A DNA stretch of 64,000 nt, taken from positions 496,001 to 560,000 of the forward strand of contig NZ_JBAWKA010000002.1 in NCBI RefSeq assembly GCF_043876815.1, read 5' to 3'. The position numbers and the translations under genes were made by a program. Of this stretch, positions 25,510 through 34,092 are shown one piece after another. The notes below the pieces were generated by a model, which saw nothing but the letters and a program-made list of their open reading frames with translations, was not told where the DNA came from and did no database searches. Position 1 is the first letter of the stretch. Every line of letters starts with the position of its first letter. The DNA comes from Gaetbulibacter_A sp043876815. GTDB taxonomy: Bacteria > Bacteroidota > Bacteroidia > Flavobacteriales > Flavobacteriaceae.

Positions 25510-26997
25510 CTATGATTTACTGTGATTTGTGTTTTTTGAGCTAAGGTGCTTTTTAAGAATACGTTCACGTTCCGATTGTACTAGTTGGTCCCGTCGCATA
25601 TTCCATAAGGTTTCTGTCGCACGTTTTCTGGTTTCATCGATGTCGACTATAGGATAAGGATAGTCTTTTCCTAAATGAAAATCATTGAACTGTTGTTCCA
25701 TTTCCGTCATTAAATAAGGTTGGTGTGCGAAAGGTGTTTCCAGATCACGAAGTTCCGGAACCCATTTTTTTATAAACGAAGCGTCAGGGTCGTGTTCCAG
25801 ACTGTTTTTTATAGGGTTGTAAACGCGCAACATATTTATACCTGTTTCACCCGCTTGCATTTGTAACTGTGGATAATGAATACCCGGTTCAAAATCTAAA
25901 AACATTTGAGATAAATGAGATGTAGCTTCCTGCCAGGGCTGCCAAAGATTATGTGTAAAAAATGACACGACCAAAGCTCGCATTCTAAAGTTTAGGTAAC
26001 CGGTTTCAATTAAACAACGCATACAGGCATCAACCAGAGGAAATCCTGTAAGTCCCTTTCGCCAGGCCTCTTGGTATTTTTTGGATATCCCTTTCTTTAA
26101 ACGGTGAAAACCCTTATTAATACTGGCTTCTTCCATAGTATGTTCCATTTCAAACTTTTGAATGAAATGGGATTGCCAACGCAATCGAGACATAAAGGCC
26201 TCTAGTGCTTTGGCGTTTTTGGCTTCCTTTTTTAAATGATAGGCTTGTTGGTAGACTTCCCTTATAGATAAGTTACCCCAAGCTAAATATGGCGAGATGC
26301 GGCTACAACTGGTTCGTGCCGATTCCGGTTTCGAAATATGGAACATGTAATTTACATGACGCGACTCAAAAAAAGAGTTCAAATACTTTAACCCTGTAGA
26401 TCGTCCTCCTTTTTGAAACGGCGACTCCATATTAGTGTTCAGATCCGTGACCTTAAAATAACGTTCCAGTTGCTCAATGGCTTCTATAGAAAGTAATTGC
26501 CCGTCTTCGGGATTAAAAGGCAGGGTTTCCATACTGAAAAAAGTTTCGCACAGGTCCTTCCAGTTTGCTCTGTTTTTTAAACCGCGCTGAACGCCATTGT
26601 TAATGTTTTCGTGCCAGTTGATCCAGTTATTAGTACAAAAGCGTTTAAATGATTTATCACGTTCATAGGTGACTAAAATTCCTGTTTCTTGATGCGAGTA
26701 GATGTTTTTAACCTTGTAATTTGATAGTAATTGGTTGACGGTCGCAATAATATCTGAGTTTACTGCCAATATCTTGGAATTATAAGGTTTTAATTGCTGA
26801 TTAAGATCTACAATAGACTGTTTTATAAAATCCCAGTGTCGTTGACTGTAGTGAATATCGTTAACAAGTAAGGGCTCAAAAACATAAAGTAGTAAAACGG
26901 TTCCGCCTGAAGCCAGCGCATTGCTGATCGCCTCGTTATCTTCCAGTCGGAGATCGCGTTTTAGCCAAACAACATGTAATTCAGGTTTAGTATTCAT
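25510..26997 (-). CDS. atypical cryptochrome/photolyase family flavoprotein
   Basis: The protein has 495 residues. The antenna-domain start VVWLKRDLRLEDNEAI and the FAD-domain pieces SPYLAWGNLSIREVYQ and LTGFPLVDACMRCLIETGYLNFRMR are clear. The FAD loop reads FLDFEPGIHYPQLQMQAGETG from residue 366. Aligned to E. coli photolyase, His374 replaces the Asn that contacts N5 and Leu378 replaces the proximal Trp of the electron chain. It overlaps the iron-sulfur photolyase gene by 11 bases. Repair or light-sensing activity cannot be decided; the changes suggest altered flavin photochemistry. Confidence 0.88.
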   Translation of the reverse strand: MNTKPELHVVWLKRDLRLEDNEAISNALASGGTVLLLYVFEPLLVNDIHYSQRHWDFIKQSIVDLNQQLKPYNSKILAVNSDIIATVNQLLSNYKVKNIYSHQETGILVTYERDKSFKRFCTNNWINWHENINNGVQRGLKNRANWKDLCETFFSMETLPFNPEDGQLLSIEAIEQLERYFKVTDLNTNMESPFQKGGRSTGLKYLNSFFESRHVNYMFHISKPESARTSCSRISPYLAWGNLSIREVYQQAYHLKKEAKNAKALEAFMSRLRWQSHFIQKFEMEHTMEEASINKGFHRLKKGISKKYQEAWRKGLTGFPLVDACMRCLIETGYLNFRMRALVVSFFTHNLWQPWQEATSHLSQMFLDFEPGIHYPQLQMQAGETGINMLRVYNPIKNSLEHDPDASFIKKWVPELRDLETPFAHQPYLMTEMEQQFNDFHLGKDYPYPIVDIDETRKRATETLWNMRRDQLVQSERERILKKHLSSKNTNHSKS

Positions 26998-28519
26998 TGG
27001 GGTTTTCTATAATATGTTTTGCTTTTTCTTTGATTTCGGATAACTGTTTTTGATCCATTTTGTTCAACAAGCTGTACATCATTTTCATTCTGAAATTGCT
27101 TTCCAATTGTGGTCGTTTATCATCCAAAAAGTTCCAATACAAACTATTAAAAGGACATGCATCCTTGCCTGTTTTTTTAGTCTTATTATACTGGCATCCC
27201 GAGCAATAATTACTCATTTTATGGATGTACGATCCTGAGGAAACATAAGGTTTCGTTGCTATTTTGCCGCCATCAGCAAATTGACTCATGCCTCTGGTGT
27301 TGGGGAGTTGTACCCACTCTATCGCATCAATGTAAATACCAAGATACCAAGCATCTACCTCATCTGGATGTATTTGGGTCAACAAGGCATAATTACCCGT
27401 GATCATGAGGCGTTGAATATGATGTGCATAACCATTATCCAAAGAATTGGTAATCGCCTGCTTTAAACAATTCATTTTGGTATCACCTGTCCAAAAGAAT
27501 TCAGGTAAGGTATTCGTATTCTCCAGGGTATTCAAAGATTTGTATTCCGGCATAAATGCCCAATACATGCCTCGCATATATTCCCGCCAGCCAATCACTT
27601 GTCTTATAAAGCCCTCTACCTGAGAAATGTCAATATTCTCACTGTTCTTTCTATAATAATTCAATACTGTTTTTACCACATCTTGGGCGGAGATGAGTTT
27701 CAGGTTCATGGCAAAGGACAATCTGGAATGAAACAGGAATTCCTGATCAGTATGCATGGCATCTTGGTAATCCCCAAAATGAATAAGCAAATGCTCGCAA
27801 AAATATTTTAATTGGTCCAGCGCTTGGTCTCGTAAAATGGGGTAGTTGAAGGTTTTTGTTTTAAAATGCCCCAAGGTTTTTATTTGTGCCTTTTCAATAT
27901 CGTTAACGACTTCCGAAACCTGATTTTGAAAATATTTATAAGGCGGAATTGGAGTATCACCTTTCCATTTATTCCTATTACTTTTATCATAGTTCCATTT
28001 TCCTCCTTCGGGTTGATCACCCACCATTAAAATGTCGTGTTTTCTACGCATATCACGGTAGAAATTTTCCATGAGGTATTGTTTTTTCCCCTTGAAAAAC
28101 ATTGCCAGTTCTGCTCTGGTCGTATAGAAGTGCTCGGCTGAATAACATTCAGTTTCAATATCCAAATTTGAGCAAAAGTCAGTAAGTTGTTTGTCTAATC
28201 GGTATTCATCAGGGGCGATATATTCAAATCGTTTTATACTTTTTTCTGAAATGATCTTCTTGAGGTTTTCAACAAGATCCTGATCGTTTTTATCATCATT
28301 GATTTTATAATAGATCACCTGATGACCCCGAGAGGTGAGGTGCTCAGCAAAATGTCTCATGGCTGCAAAAAAACCGATGACCTTTTGAATGTGATGCCTA
28401 ACGTAATCGGTTTCCTGACGCATTTCGAAAAGCGCATAGGTTACCTCGTCATCCACCGTTCTAAACCACGAATGTTTGCTGTTGAGCTGATCGCCTAATA
28501 TGAGTCGTAGAGTCTTCAA
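26987..28519 (-). CDS. iron-sulfur bacterial photolyase/cryptochrome ((6-4) photolyase PhrB type)
   Basis: The protein has 510 residues. Four Cys at 351, 439, 442 and 455 lie in NCLKQAI, YCSGCQY and ACPFNSLYW, in register (each +1) with the [4Fe-4S] ligands of Agrobacterium PhrB (350, 438, 441, 454). AHHIQRLMITGNYALL and WVQLPNTRGMSQFADGG are typical of the clade, and LRLILGDQLN opens the protein. Members repair (6-4) photoproducts and use a lumazine-type antenna. It lies between the CRY-DASH and the atypical cryptochrome genes. Confidence 0.94.
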   Translation of the reverse strand: MKTLRLILGDQLNSKHSWFRTVDDEVTYALFEMRQETDYVRHHIQKVIGFFAAMRHFAEHLTSRGHQVIYYKINDDKNDQDLVENLKKIISEKSIKRFEYIAPDEYRLDKQLTDFCSNLDIETECYSAEHFYTTRAELAMFFKGKKQYLMENFYRDMRRKHDILMVGDQPEGGKWNYDKSNRNKWKGDTPIPPYKYFQNQVSEVVNDIEKAQIKTLGHFKTKTFNYPILRDQALDQLKYFCEHLLIHFGDYQDAMHTDQEFLFHSRLSFAMNLKLISAQDVVKTVLNYYRKNSENIDISQVEGFIRQVIGWREYMRGMYWAFMPEYKSLNTLENTNTLPEFFWTGDTKMNCLKQAITNSLDNGYAHHIQRLMITGNYALLTQIHPDEVDAWYLGIYIDAIEWVQLPNTRGMSQFADGGKIATKPYVSSGSYIHKMSNYCSGCQYNKTKKTGKDACPFNSLYWNFLDDKRPQLESNFRMKMMYSLLNKMDQKQLSEIKEKAKHIIENPNEY

Positions 28520-28531
28520 TTTAAGATCAAA

Positions 28532-29842
28532 TTAAAAAAGGGATTTTTGTAGCCATAGATTTTGAAATTTTCCTTGCGGATCATAACGTTCGGCCTGAAG
28601 TTTTACGTTAAATTTTCGATCTCTGGGGTCGTTTCCAACACCGGATACATACATCCAATTTCCATAATTGCTATGAACGTCATAATCCAATAGCAGCGAT
28701 TCAAAATAGGCTGCACCAATCCGCCAGTCGATTTCTAATTCTTTTGCAAAAAAGGAGGCCACATTTTGGCGTCCTCGATTGCTCATCCAACCTGTTTCGG
28801 CCAACTCTATCATATTGGCATTAACAAAATCAGAGCTGGTTCTGCCGCACATCCAATTTTGAATGTCCCGTTCGTCAGTTCGCCAGGTATAATTTTTATT
28901 TAGAATGCCGCTTCGGCGGAAAATAGCATCGCCGTGCTTTAGAGCTATGTATTTAAAATAATCACGCCAGATCAATTCAAAGATCAGCCAATAGGTTGAT
29001 TGGTTTTTATAATACTCTTTTTCAAATCTTTTTACCTGCCAATAAATGCTACGGGCCGAAATACTGCCATTGGCCAACCAGGCGGAAAATTTGGAACTGT
29101 AATCAGTCCCAATCAGGCCATTTCTTGTTTTTTTATAAACACCCAGTTTTTTGGTATTGAAAAAGTAATTATAAAGGCGCTCGTTGGCGCTATCTTCTCC
29201 ACCAATAAAAGGAAAAGCAGAAAGAGGGTTAATTTCAAATGATTTGAATCCTAGATCTTCAAGACTTGGAATTTCCGTTGGATTATGTAAGTCGGATATT
29301 TTTTCGGTTTTCTCCATGGTCAATTCCGGTCTCACCTTGGCTTCTTTTTCCAGTTTTTTTCTGAATTGCGTAAATACCTGAGGAATTTGTGAAATTTCCA
29401 ACGGAATATCATCAGGGTGAAACAAAAATTGATCGTAAAAGGTTTTTAAGGTGACGTTTTCGGGCAATTTAGATTTCAATGCGGTCTCTACTTTTTTTTC
29501 CTCTGCGGTCCACTCTTTTTGAGCATAAATAGTAGCAATGTCGTATTGGTGAACAAGCTCGGGAATTTTATCTTCCGGACGTTCTAGATATACGAACAAT
29601 TCGATATTAAGTTTGGCCAAATTTTTTCTAAGATCATAAATGGTTTCTATAAGGAATTTAGCACGGTATTTTTCTGTTTTTTTAAAGCCATGTGGAGTTT
29701 CTTCACAATGCCTTGGATCAAAACAATAAGCCCCTATCACGCAATTGTGATTGTCACGAGCATGAAATAGAGCAGTCTGGTCCTGAGTTCTCAGGTCGTT
29801 TCTAAACCAAACTAGTCCGATGTTGTTTTGTTTCGTCTGCAT
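28532..29842 (-). CDS. DASH family cryptochrome
   Basis: The protein has 436 residues. GLVWFRNDLRTQDQTAL opens the antenna domain, and the FAD domain ends with SNYGNWMYVSGVGNDPRDRKFN, the diagnostic CRY-DASH signature, then QAERYDPQGKF. CRY-DASH proteins repair single-stranded or looped-out CPDs and may signal blue light. The N-terminus overlaps the DUF2256 gene by 31 bases, so the two are tightly coupled. Confidence 0.95.
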   Translation of the reverse strand: MQTKQNNIGLVWFRNDLRTQDQTALFHARDNHNCVIGAYCFDPRHCEETPHGFKKTEKYRAKFLIETIYDLRKNLAKLNIELFVYLERPEDKIPELVHQYDIATIYAQKEWTAEEKKVETALKSKLPENVTLKTFYDQFLFHPDDIPLEISQIPQVFTQFRKKLEKEAKVRPELTMEKTEKISDLHNPTEIPSLEDLGFKSFEINPLSAFPFIGGEDSANERLYNYFFNTKKLGVYKKTRNGLIGTDYSSKFSAWLANGSISARSIYWQVKRFEKEYYKNQSTYWLIFELIWRDYFKYIALKHGDAIFRRSGILNKNYTWRTDERDIQNWMCGRTSSDFVNANMIELAETGWMSNRGRQNVASFFAKELEIDWRIGAAYFESLLLDYDVHSNYGNWMYVSGVGNDPRDRKFNVKLQAERYDPQGKFQNLWLQKSLF

Positions 29843-29958
29843 TTTTCACTACAATATTTTACATTTTCCCAGTTGTTGCGCCATTTTTTACGCCAGTTGA
29901 AGGGCAAGCCACAAGAAGGGCAAATTTTTTGTGGTAGTTGTTGTTTATGATGAGACAT
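29812..29958 (-). CDS. DUF2256 zinc-ribbon-like small protein
   Basis: A 48-residue protein can be read from the ATG at 29958: MSHHKQQLPQKICPSCGLPF, then WRKKWRNNWENVKYCSEKC and a basic end. The CPSCG…YCSEKC pairs and the WRKKW core are exactly the DUF2256 pattern, consistent with one bound zinc. It overlaps the CRY-DASH gene by 31 bases and the downstream end of the DUF2867 gene by 14 bases. DUF2256 genes are known neighbours of photolyase genes and sometimes are fused to them. A nucleic-acid or protein contact role is plausible. Confidence 0.9.
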   Translation of the reverse strand: MSHHKQQLPQKICPSCGLPFNWRKKWRNNWENVKYCSEKCRRNKTTSD

Positions 29959-31375
29959 CAACCAATTTATTTATCATGCCTTTAAAAATGAAGCCATGGA
30001 AGGGTAGTACACTATACCAATATAGTCGGCCCCACAAGCCTTTTGGTCTAAAAGTTGCCGTTTGTTTTAAGAGTCCATCTTCAATTTTAAATTCCAACCA
30101 GGCCTCGCCGGGCAGGCGCATTTCTGCATAAAGTAACAAGCGTTTTTTTGTTCTATCTGCAAAGATGACACGCCAAAAATCCAAGGAGTCCCCAGCATTT
30201 AATTCGGTCGGACTCGTTCTGCCACGACGTAATCCAATGCCACCAAAAAGTTTATCTAAATACCCACGGATTTTCCATAAAAAGTTACCATAATACCAGC
30301 CGTTGGTGCCTCCTATACCCCAAATTTTATCTAGCGTTTTTTGAGTGTTGGTAACCTTTCGCTCTTTATAGTCTGTATAACAGCCAAATTTTGGAACATT
30401 AATATAGCGATGCATATGGGTTCTTAACCTTCCACTGCTCACTAAAGAATCTTTCCAGCTGGAAACAATACTGTTTTGTTCAATTTTTTCAAAGGCTAGC
30501 TTGACTGCCTCCTGATAACTAATGGGATCAACATTTAAAAGCGTATTGATTTCACTGGGCTTTCCAATAATCTGTACCTTCATACTATCCACTAGAGAAA
30601 TGGCTAGTTTATAGGAAGTGGATGTAACAAAATAGAGCCAGTAAGAAGATAGGCGAGGCGTCATTACGGGAACCGTTAAAATGTAACGTTTTAAACCACG
30701 AACTTTAGCAAATTGAAGAAGCATCTCCTTGTAGGTAAGGGTTTCAGGGCCAAAGATATCGAAGGATCTGTTGTAGAGTTCTTCACGACCTATACTTCGC
30801 ATCAAAAACATTAAAACATCGCGCACGGCAATAGGCTGTGTTCTGGTGTGTAACCATTTTGGTGCGATCATGAAAGGTAGTTTTTCAACAAGATCGCGAA
30901 TGATCTCAAAAGACGAACTCCCTGAACCTACAATAATACCAGCTTTGAAAATGGTCAAAGCATAATGGTCTGACTGAAGTTTTGTTTCTACATTTTGGCG
31001 GGATAGCAAATGTTTCGATAATTCATCTTCATTAGTAATACCGCTTAAGTAAATAACTTGTTTTACCTTCGTTTGTTCTATTCTATTTTTAAAATTAACA
31101 GCGCAACGTTCTTCTAGGATTTCAAAATCTTTAGAGGTATTTGACATGGAATGAATTAAATAAAAGGCCACGTCTATATCTTCAGGAATATTTTTTAAAG
31201 TATCTTTTTTTAGAAAATCAGCCTCAACAACATCAATATCATCATCTTCTATATAACTTTTTTCTGCCCGTAATGTATCGCGCACTGCACAAACAATGTG
31301 GTGGCCCTCATCAGCTAACAAAGGAATTAAACGTTTTCCTATGTATCCCGTAGCACCTGTAACTAGAATTTTCAT
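29945..31375 (-). CDS. NAD(P)-binding SDR-like protein with C-terminal DUF2867
   Basis: The protein has 476 residues. ILVTGATGYIGKRLIPLL (residues 3-20) is the dinucleotide-binding start of an atypical SDR domain (to about 300). A DUF2867 domain follows, with DFWRVIFADRTKKRLLLYAEMRLPGEAWLEF and FRPKGLWGRLYWYSVLPFHGFIF. The domain pair is found in light-regulated clusters of many bacteria. Substrate unknown. It lies 5 bases downstream of the flavin reductase gene. Confidence 0.9.
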   Translation of the reverse strand: MKILVTGATGYIGKRLIPLLADEGHHIVCAVRDTLRAEKSYIEDDDIDVVEADFLKKDTLKNIPEDIDVAFYLIHSMSNTSKDFEILEERCAVNFKNRIEQTKVKQVIYLSGITNEDELSKHLLSRQNVETKLQSDHYALTIFKAGIIVGSGSSSFEIIRDLVEKLPFMIAPKWLHTRTQPIAVRDVLMFLMRSIGREELYNRSFDIFGPETLTYKEMLLQFAKVRGLKRYILTVPVMTPRLSSYWLYFVTSTSYKLAISLVDSMKVQIIGKPSEINTLLNVDPISYQEAVKLAFEKIEQNSIVSSWKDSLVSSGRLRTHMHRYINVPKFGCYTDYKERKVTNTQKTLDKIWGIGGTNGWYYGNFLWKIRGYLDKLFGGIGLRRGRTSPTELNAGDSLDFWRVIFADRTKKRLLLYAEMRLPGEAWLEFKIEDGLLKQTATFRPKGLWGRLYWYSVLPFHGFIFKGMINKLVDVSS

Positions 31376-31380
31376 GAGGC

Positions 31381-31998
31381 TTAAGATTTAGGTCTTTGAT
31401 AGCCAAAACGCGCCTTTAATTCTGGAATGGCATAACCATCTAAACCGTTTATGCTGGCTATATTACCTTTCGACAGGTTTATAAAACCATCAGATTCTAT
31501 AAGGTCATCTTTAACAAATAGAGCCTTTATTTTACCAACTACGAGGATCGTGTTGTTCGCCTTAATAGGATACTCTTCAACAAATTCCATTGCTAATTGC
31601 AATGGGCAGCCGGCCACAAAAGGCGCTTCAAAATTATTTTTGTACTCTGCTTTTAAATTTGTGACATCGAATTCAGAAATGGAAGCATCGTATTTAGCCG
31701 ATGTATGATGTGCCTCTTCGAGAATGCCATGATGAATGGGATTGATGGTGTATGCTCCTGTTTCTTTAAGGTTGCTGTAAGTGTTGCGAAGCACGGTTGT
31801 TGGCCGAAGGAAGAATCCCAATAAAGCAGGACTGGACCCTAAATGTGTTACTGAACTGAATACAGCTACATTATCAATACCATCTGTTGATCTGGTACCA
31901 ATAAGATTTGCCGATTTGAATCCCGAGCAGCTATTTATAAGATTAATTTTATAGATATGCTCAAGCTCGTCTATGTCAGTGTCACTAAAATGAGTCAT
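31381..31998 (-). CDS. flavin reductase family protein (FMN-binding split barrel)
   Basis: The 205-residue protein carries GFKSANLIGTRSTDGIDNVAVFSSVTHLGSSPALLGFFLRP, the FMN phosphate-binding strand-turn pattern of the split-barrel flavin reductases, and NTILVVGKIKALFV near the end. The family reduces free flavins or acts as flavoprotein oxygenase partner. In a cluster of flavin enzymes a role in supplying reduced flavin is an attractive but unproven inference. The start shares one base with the UbiB stop. Confidence 0.85.
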   Translation of the reverse strand: MTHFSDTDIDELEHIYKINLINSCSGFKSANLIGTRSTDGIDNVAVFSSVTHLGSSPALLGFFLRPTTVLRNTYSNLKETGAYTINPIHHGILEEAHHTSAKYDASISEFDVTNLKAEYKNNFEAPFVAGCPLQLAMEFVEEYPIKANNTILVVGKIKALFVKDDLIESDGFINLSKGNIASINGLDGYAIPELKARFGYQRPKS

Positions 31999-33314
31999 TA
32001 TAGATTTATAAAATTGTTTATTTTGACATTCTTGGCTTTAAGGTCGAACATTAAATTGTATAAGCCAAAGAACGTTCGATTTATATAAATAAAATGCTTC
32101 GACCCACGATTACCATTCATTTTTCGCAATTCGGTGCTTTTAGAATAGCGCTCTCCAAGCTCCGCTATTTTTCCAAAAAATTTTGGGTCTGAAAAATCAA
32201 AGGTTTCAGCATGGAACGGCTGTGTAAATAAGCTGAGCATATCGTGGAACATACTCGTGAAAAAGATTTTCTCTTCTTCTGTGTCATCGTCTTTTAAGAT
32301 TTCCAACTGATAAAGTTTTGATCTAAAGAAAGCTTCATTCTCAATATTTTCCTTTTTAGCTAATTCAAAGTATGGCGTATAAAAATCTTCAGGAACTTCT
32401 TTCATACAGCCGAAATCGATTACAATAAGCTGGCCTTCATCAGATATTAGGAAATTACCTGGATGCGGATCAGCGTGTACTTTTTTAAGGGTATGGATCT
32501 GATACATGTAAAAATCCCAAAGTGCCTGACCTAATTGATCGGCTTTCGCTTGGTCTGTGTTCAGAGGCACAAACTCAGAGAGGTGTTTCCCCTCCATAAA
32601 ATCCATCGTTATGATGCGCTCTGAGGACAACTCCTCGTAATACTCCGGAAATCTTAAATGAGGAATATGTTTGCAGGCCTCAGCTATTTCACGACTTTGT
32701 TGAAGTTCCAGTAAATAGTTTGTTTCCTCAACCAGTTTGTTTTCAACCTCTTTAAAATACTTATCGGAGTCTTTTCCTTTGATGTTGAACATGCTCATTG
32801 CAATGGGTTTTACCATGGCAAGATCTGAAGCAATACTCTCTGCAACTCCTGGGTATTGGATTTTCACAGCAAGTTTTTTCCCATCTTTTTCCGCAACGTG
32901 CACCTGACCGATGCTTGCGGCGTTAACAGAAGTTGCATTAAAAGTATCGAAAAGTTCATTCGGATGTTTCCCGAAGTATTTTTTAAAGGTCTTTATAACC
33001 AATGGCGCAGAAAGCGGTGGCACTGAAAATTGTGATAAAGAAAATTTTTCTACATAGGCCTTAGGCAGAATACTTTTTTCCATGCTTAGCATTTGAGCCA
33101 CTTTCAAAGCACTGCCTTTCATTTGCTTAAGACTGTCATAGATATCCTCCGCATTGCTTTGGTCTAGGCGGGCTTTGGCTTCAAATTCTGGTTTAACCAT
33201 TTTGTCACCATAATATTTTAGGTAATTCACACCTACCTTAGCTCCTGTTTTTACAAGTTTACCGGCACGTTGAATTTTAGAAGTAGGTATTTTATCAATG
33301 GTCTTCATAGGCAC
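31998..33314 (-). CDS. ABC1/UbiB family atypical kinase
   Basis: The protein has 438 residues. It has the ABC1 signatures GSALKVAQMLSMEKSILPKAYVEKFS (here KVAQ stands for the usual KxGQ), AASIGQVHVA, LAVKIQYPGV with the ATP-binding Lys, HADPHPGNFLI and VIDFGC. ABC1 proteins are ATPases linked to lipid and quinone metabolism. No transmembrane tail is visible, which fits a shorter Bacteroidota subtype. It lies 3 bases downstream of the TetR-like regulator in the light island. Confidence 0.93.
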   Translation of the reverse strand: MPMKTIDKIPTSKIQRAGKLVKTGAKVGVNYLKYYGDKMVKPEFEAKARLDQSNAEDIYDSLKQMKGSALKVAQMLSMEKSILPKAYVEKFSLSQFSVPPLSAPLVIKTFKKYFGKHPNELFDTFNATSVNAASIGQVHVAEKDGKKLAVKIQYPGVAESIASDLAMVKPIAMSMFNIKGKDSDKYFKEVENKLVEETNYLLELQQSREIAEACKHIPHLRFPEYYEELSSERIITMDFMEGKHLSEFVPLNTDQAKADQLGQALWDFYMYQIHTLKKVHADPHPGNFLISDEGQLIVIDFGCMKEVPEDFYTPYFELAKKENIENEAFFRSKLYQLEILKDDDTEEEKIFFTSMFHDMLSLFTQPFHAETFDFSDPKFFGKIAELGERYSKSTELRKMNGNRGSKHFIYINRTFFGLYNLMFDLKAKNVKINNFINL

Positions 33315-33317
33315 TTT

Positions 33318-33974
33318 TTAATTCATTTTCATTTTTTCCTTGAAAAGAAATTTTCCAAGGTCTATTACACTTTTTAAAGGCGCTACATCTAAAACATCAA
33401 AGGTTGTATTTACAGATTTTTCAATAAAAATATCTGTTTTTTCGAAGGAAGCTGATGTGTCGTCCATCCAGAATTTCATGGTAACCAATAATTGGAACCA
33501 AGCCGATTCTCTTAAGGAACGGTCCTTGATCTTATCTAATTGATCTTGTTTAAAATCCAATAATTGAATGCCTAATGTTTCAATGTAATCAGTAAATGAT
33601 GATTTTAGTCCCGTTAATACCTTTAAATCTTTAAGCGTATTCTTATGCTTACTTAAGGTGTAAACCACATAGCTTCTATTTGCGGTAAGGTTTTCAAAAA
33701 ACGTGTAGTAGAAACTTAATAATTTGTTTCTCGCATCGAAATTTTGATAGTCTTCATTTTTGTTAAGCAAACTTATTGCATTCTCAAAAAACGCCTCAAA
33801 AATAGTGCGCTCCAGAGCTTCAAACGAAGCGAAATATTTGTAGAATTCTCCTTCTTCAAAATTATTGTCTTTTGCAAAAATAAAAACTGATTTAGGAGCT
33901 TCATTGTGCTCTAAAACAAAACTCATGTAGGCGTTTATGATTTGTTTTTTTGAAATTTTTTTCTTGGATGCCAT
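33318..33974 (-). CDS. TetR family transcriptional regulator (degenerate HTH), first gene of the light island
   Basis: The protein has 218 residues. The N-terminus KISKKQIINAYMSFVLEHNEAPKSVFIFAKDNNFEEGEFYKYFASFEALE has the length and spacing of a TetR helix-turn-helix, and the C-terminal all-helical domain contains AWFQLLVTMKFWMDDTSASFEKTDIFIEKSV. It is promoter-proximal to the operator dyad at 34005 and is a natural candidate for binding it, by analogy with autoregulated TetR genes. That is inference; a regulator elsewhere, such as a MerR/LitR type, could also bind. Confidence 0.82.
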   Translation of the reverse strand: MASKKKISKKQIINAYMSFVLEHNEAPKSVFIFAKDNNFEEGEFYKYFASFEALERTIFEAFFENAISLLNKNEDYQNFDARNKLLSFYYTFFENLTANRSYVVYTLSKHKNTLKDLKVLTGLKSSFTDYIETLGIQLLDFKQDQLDKIKDRSLRESAWFQLLVTMKFWMDDTSASFEKTDIFIEKSVNTTFDVLDVAPLKSVIDLGKFLFKEKMKMN

Positions 33975-33991
33975 ATTCTCTAATTTTAGTG

Positions 33992-34034
33992 TAAAGGTAC
34001 AAAATGTTTAATGAATAAATTAAAAAGTTAAACA
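33992..34034 (-). promoter_or_regulatory. operator dyad and -7 element of the first light operon
   Basis: TGTTTAA (34005-34011), 16 bases and TTAAACA (34028-34034) lie five bases upstream of TACCTTTA (33999-33992) on the minus strand, 17 bases before the regulator's ATG. The shared string from TACAAAATGTTTAATG onward differs from the 25433 site at only a few spacer positions. Confidence 0.72.
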
Positions 34035-34092
34035 AAAAATATAATTTTAAAATAGTTTTAACTTTCTGTATCTTTAAGTATAACTTTTTGTC

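Noticed and set aside
31998..33314. KVAQ in place of KxGQ as evidence that the ABC1 protein is inactive
   Set aside because: The other ATP-binding and catalytic motifs are intact and the Ala variant may be normal for this subfamily.
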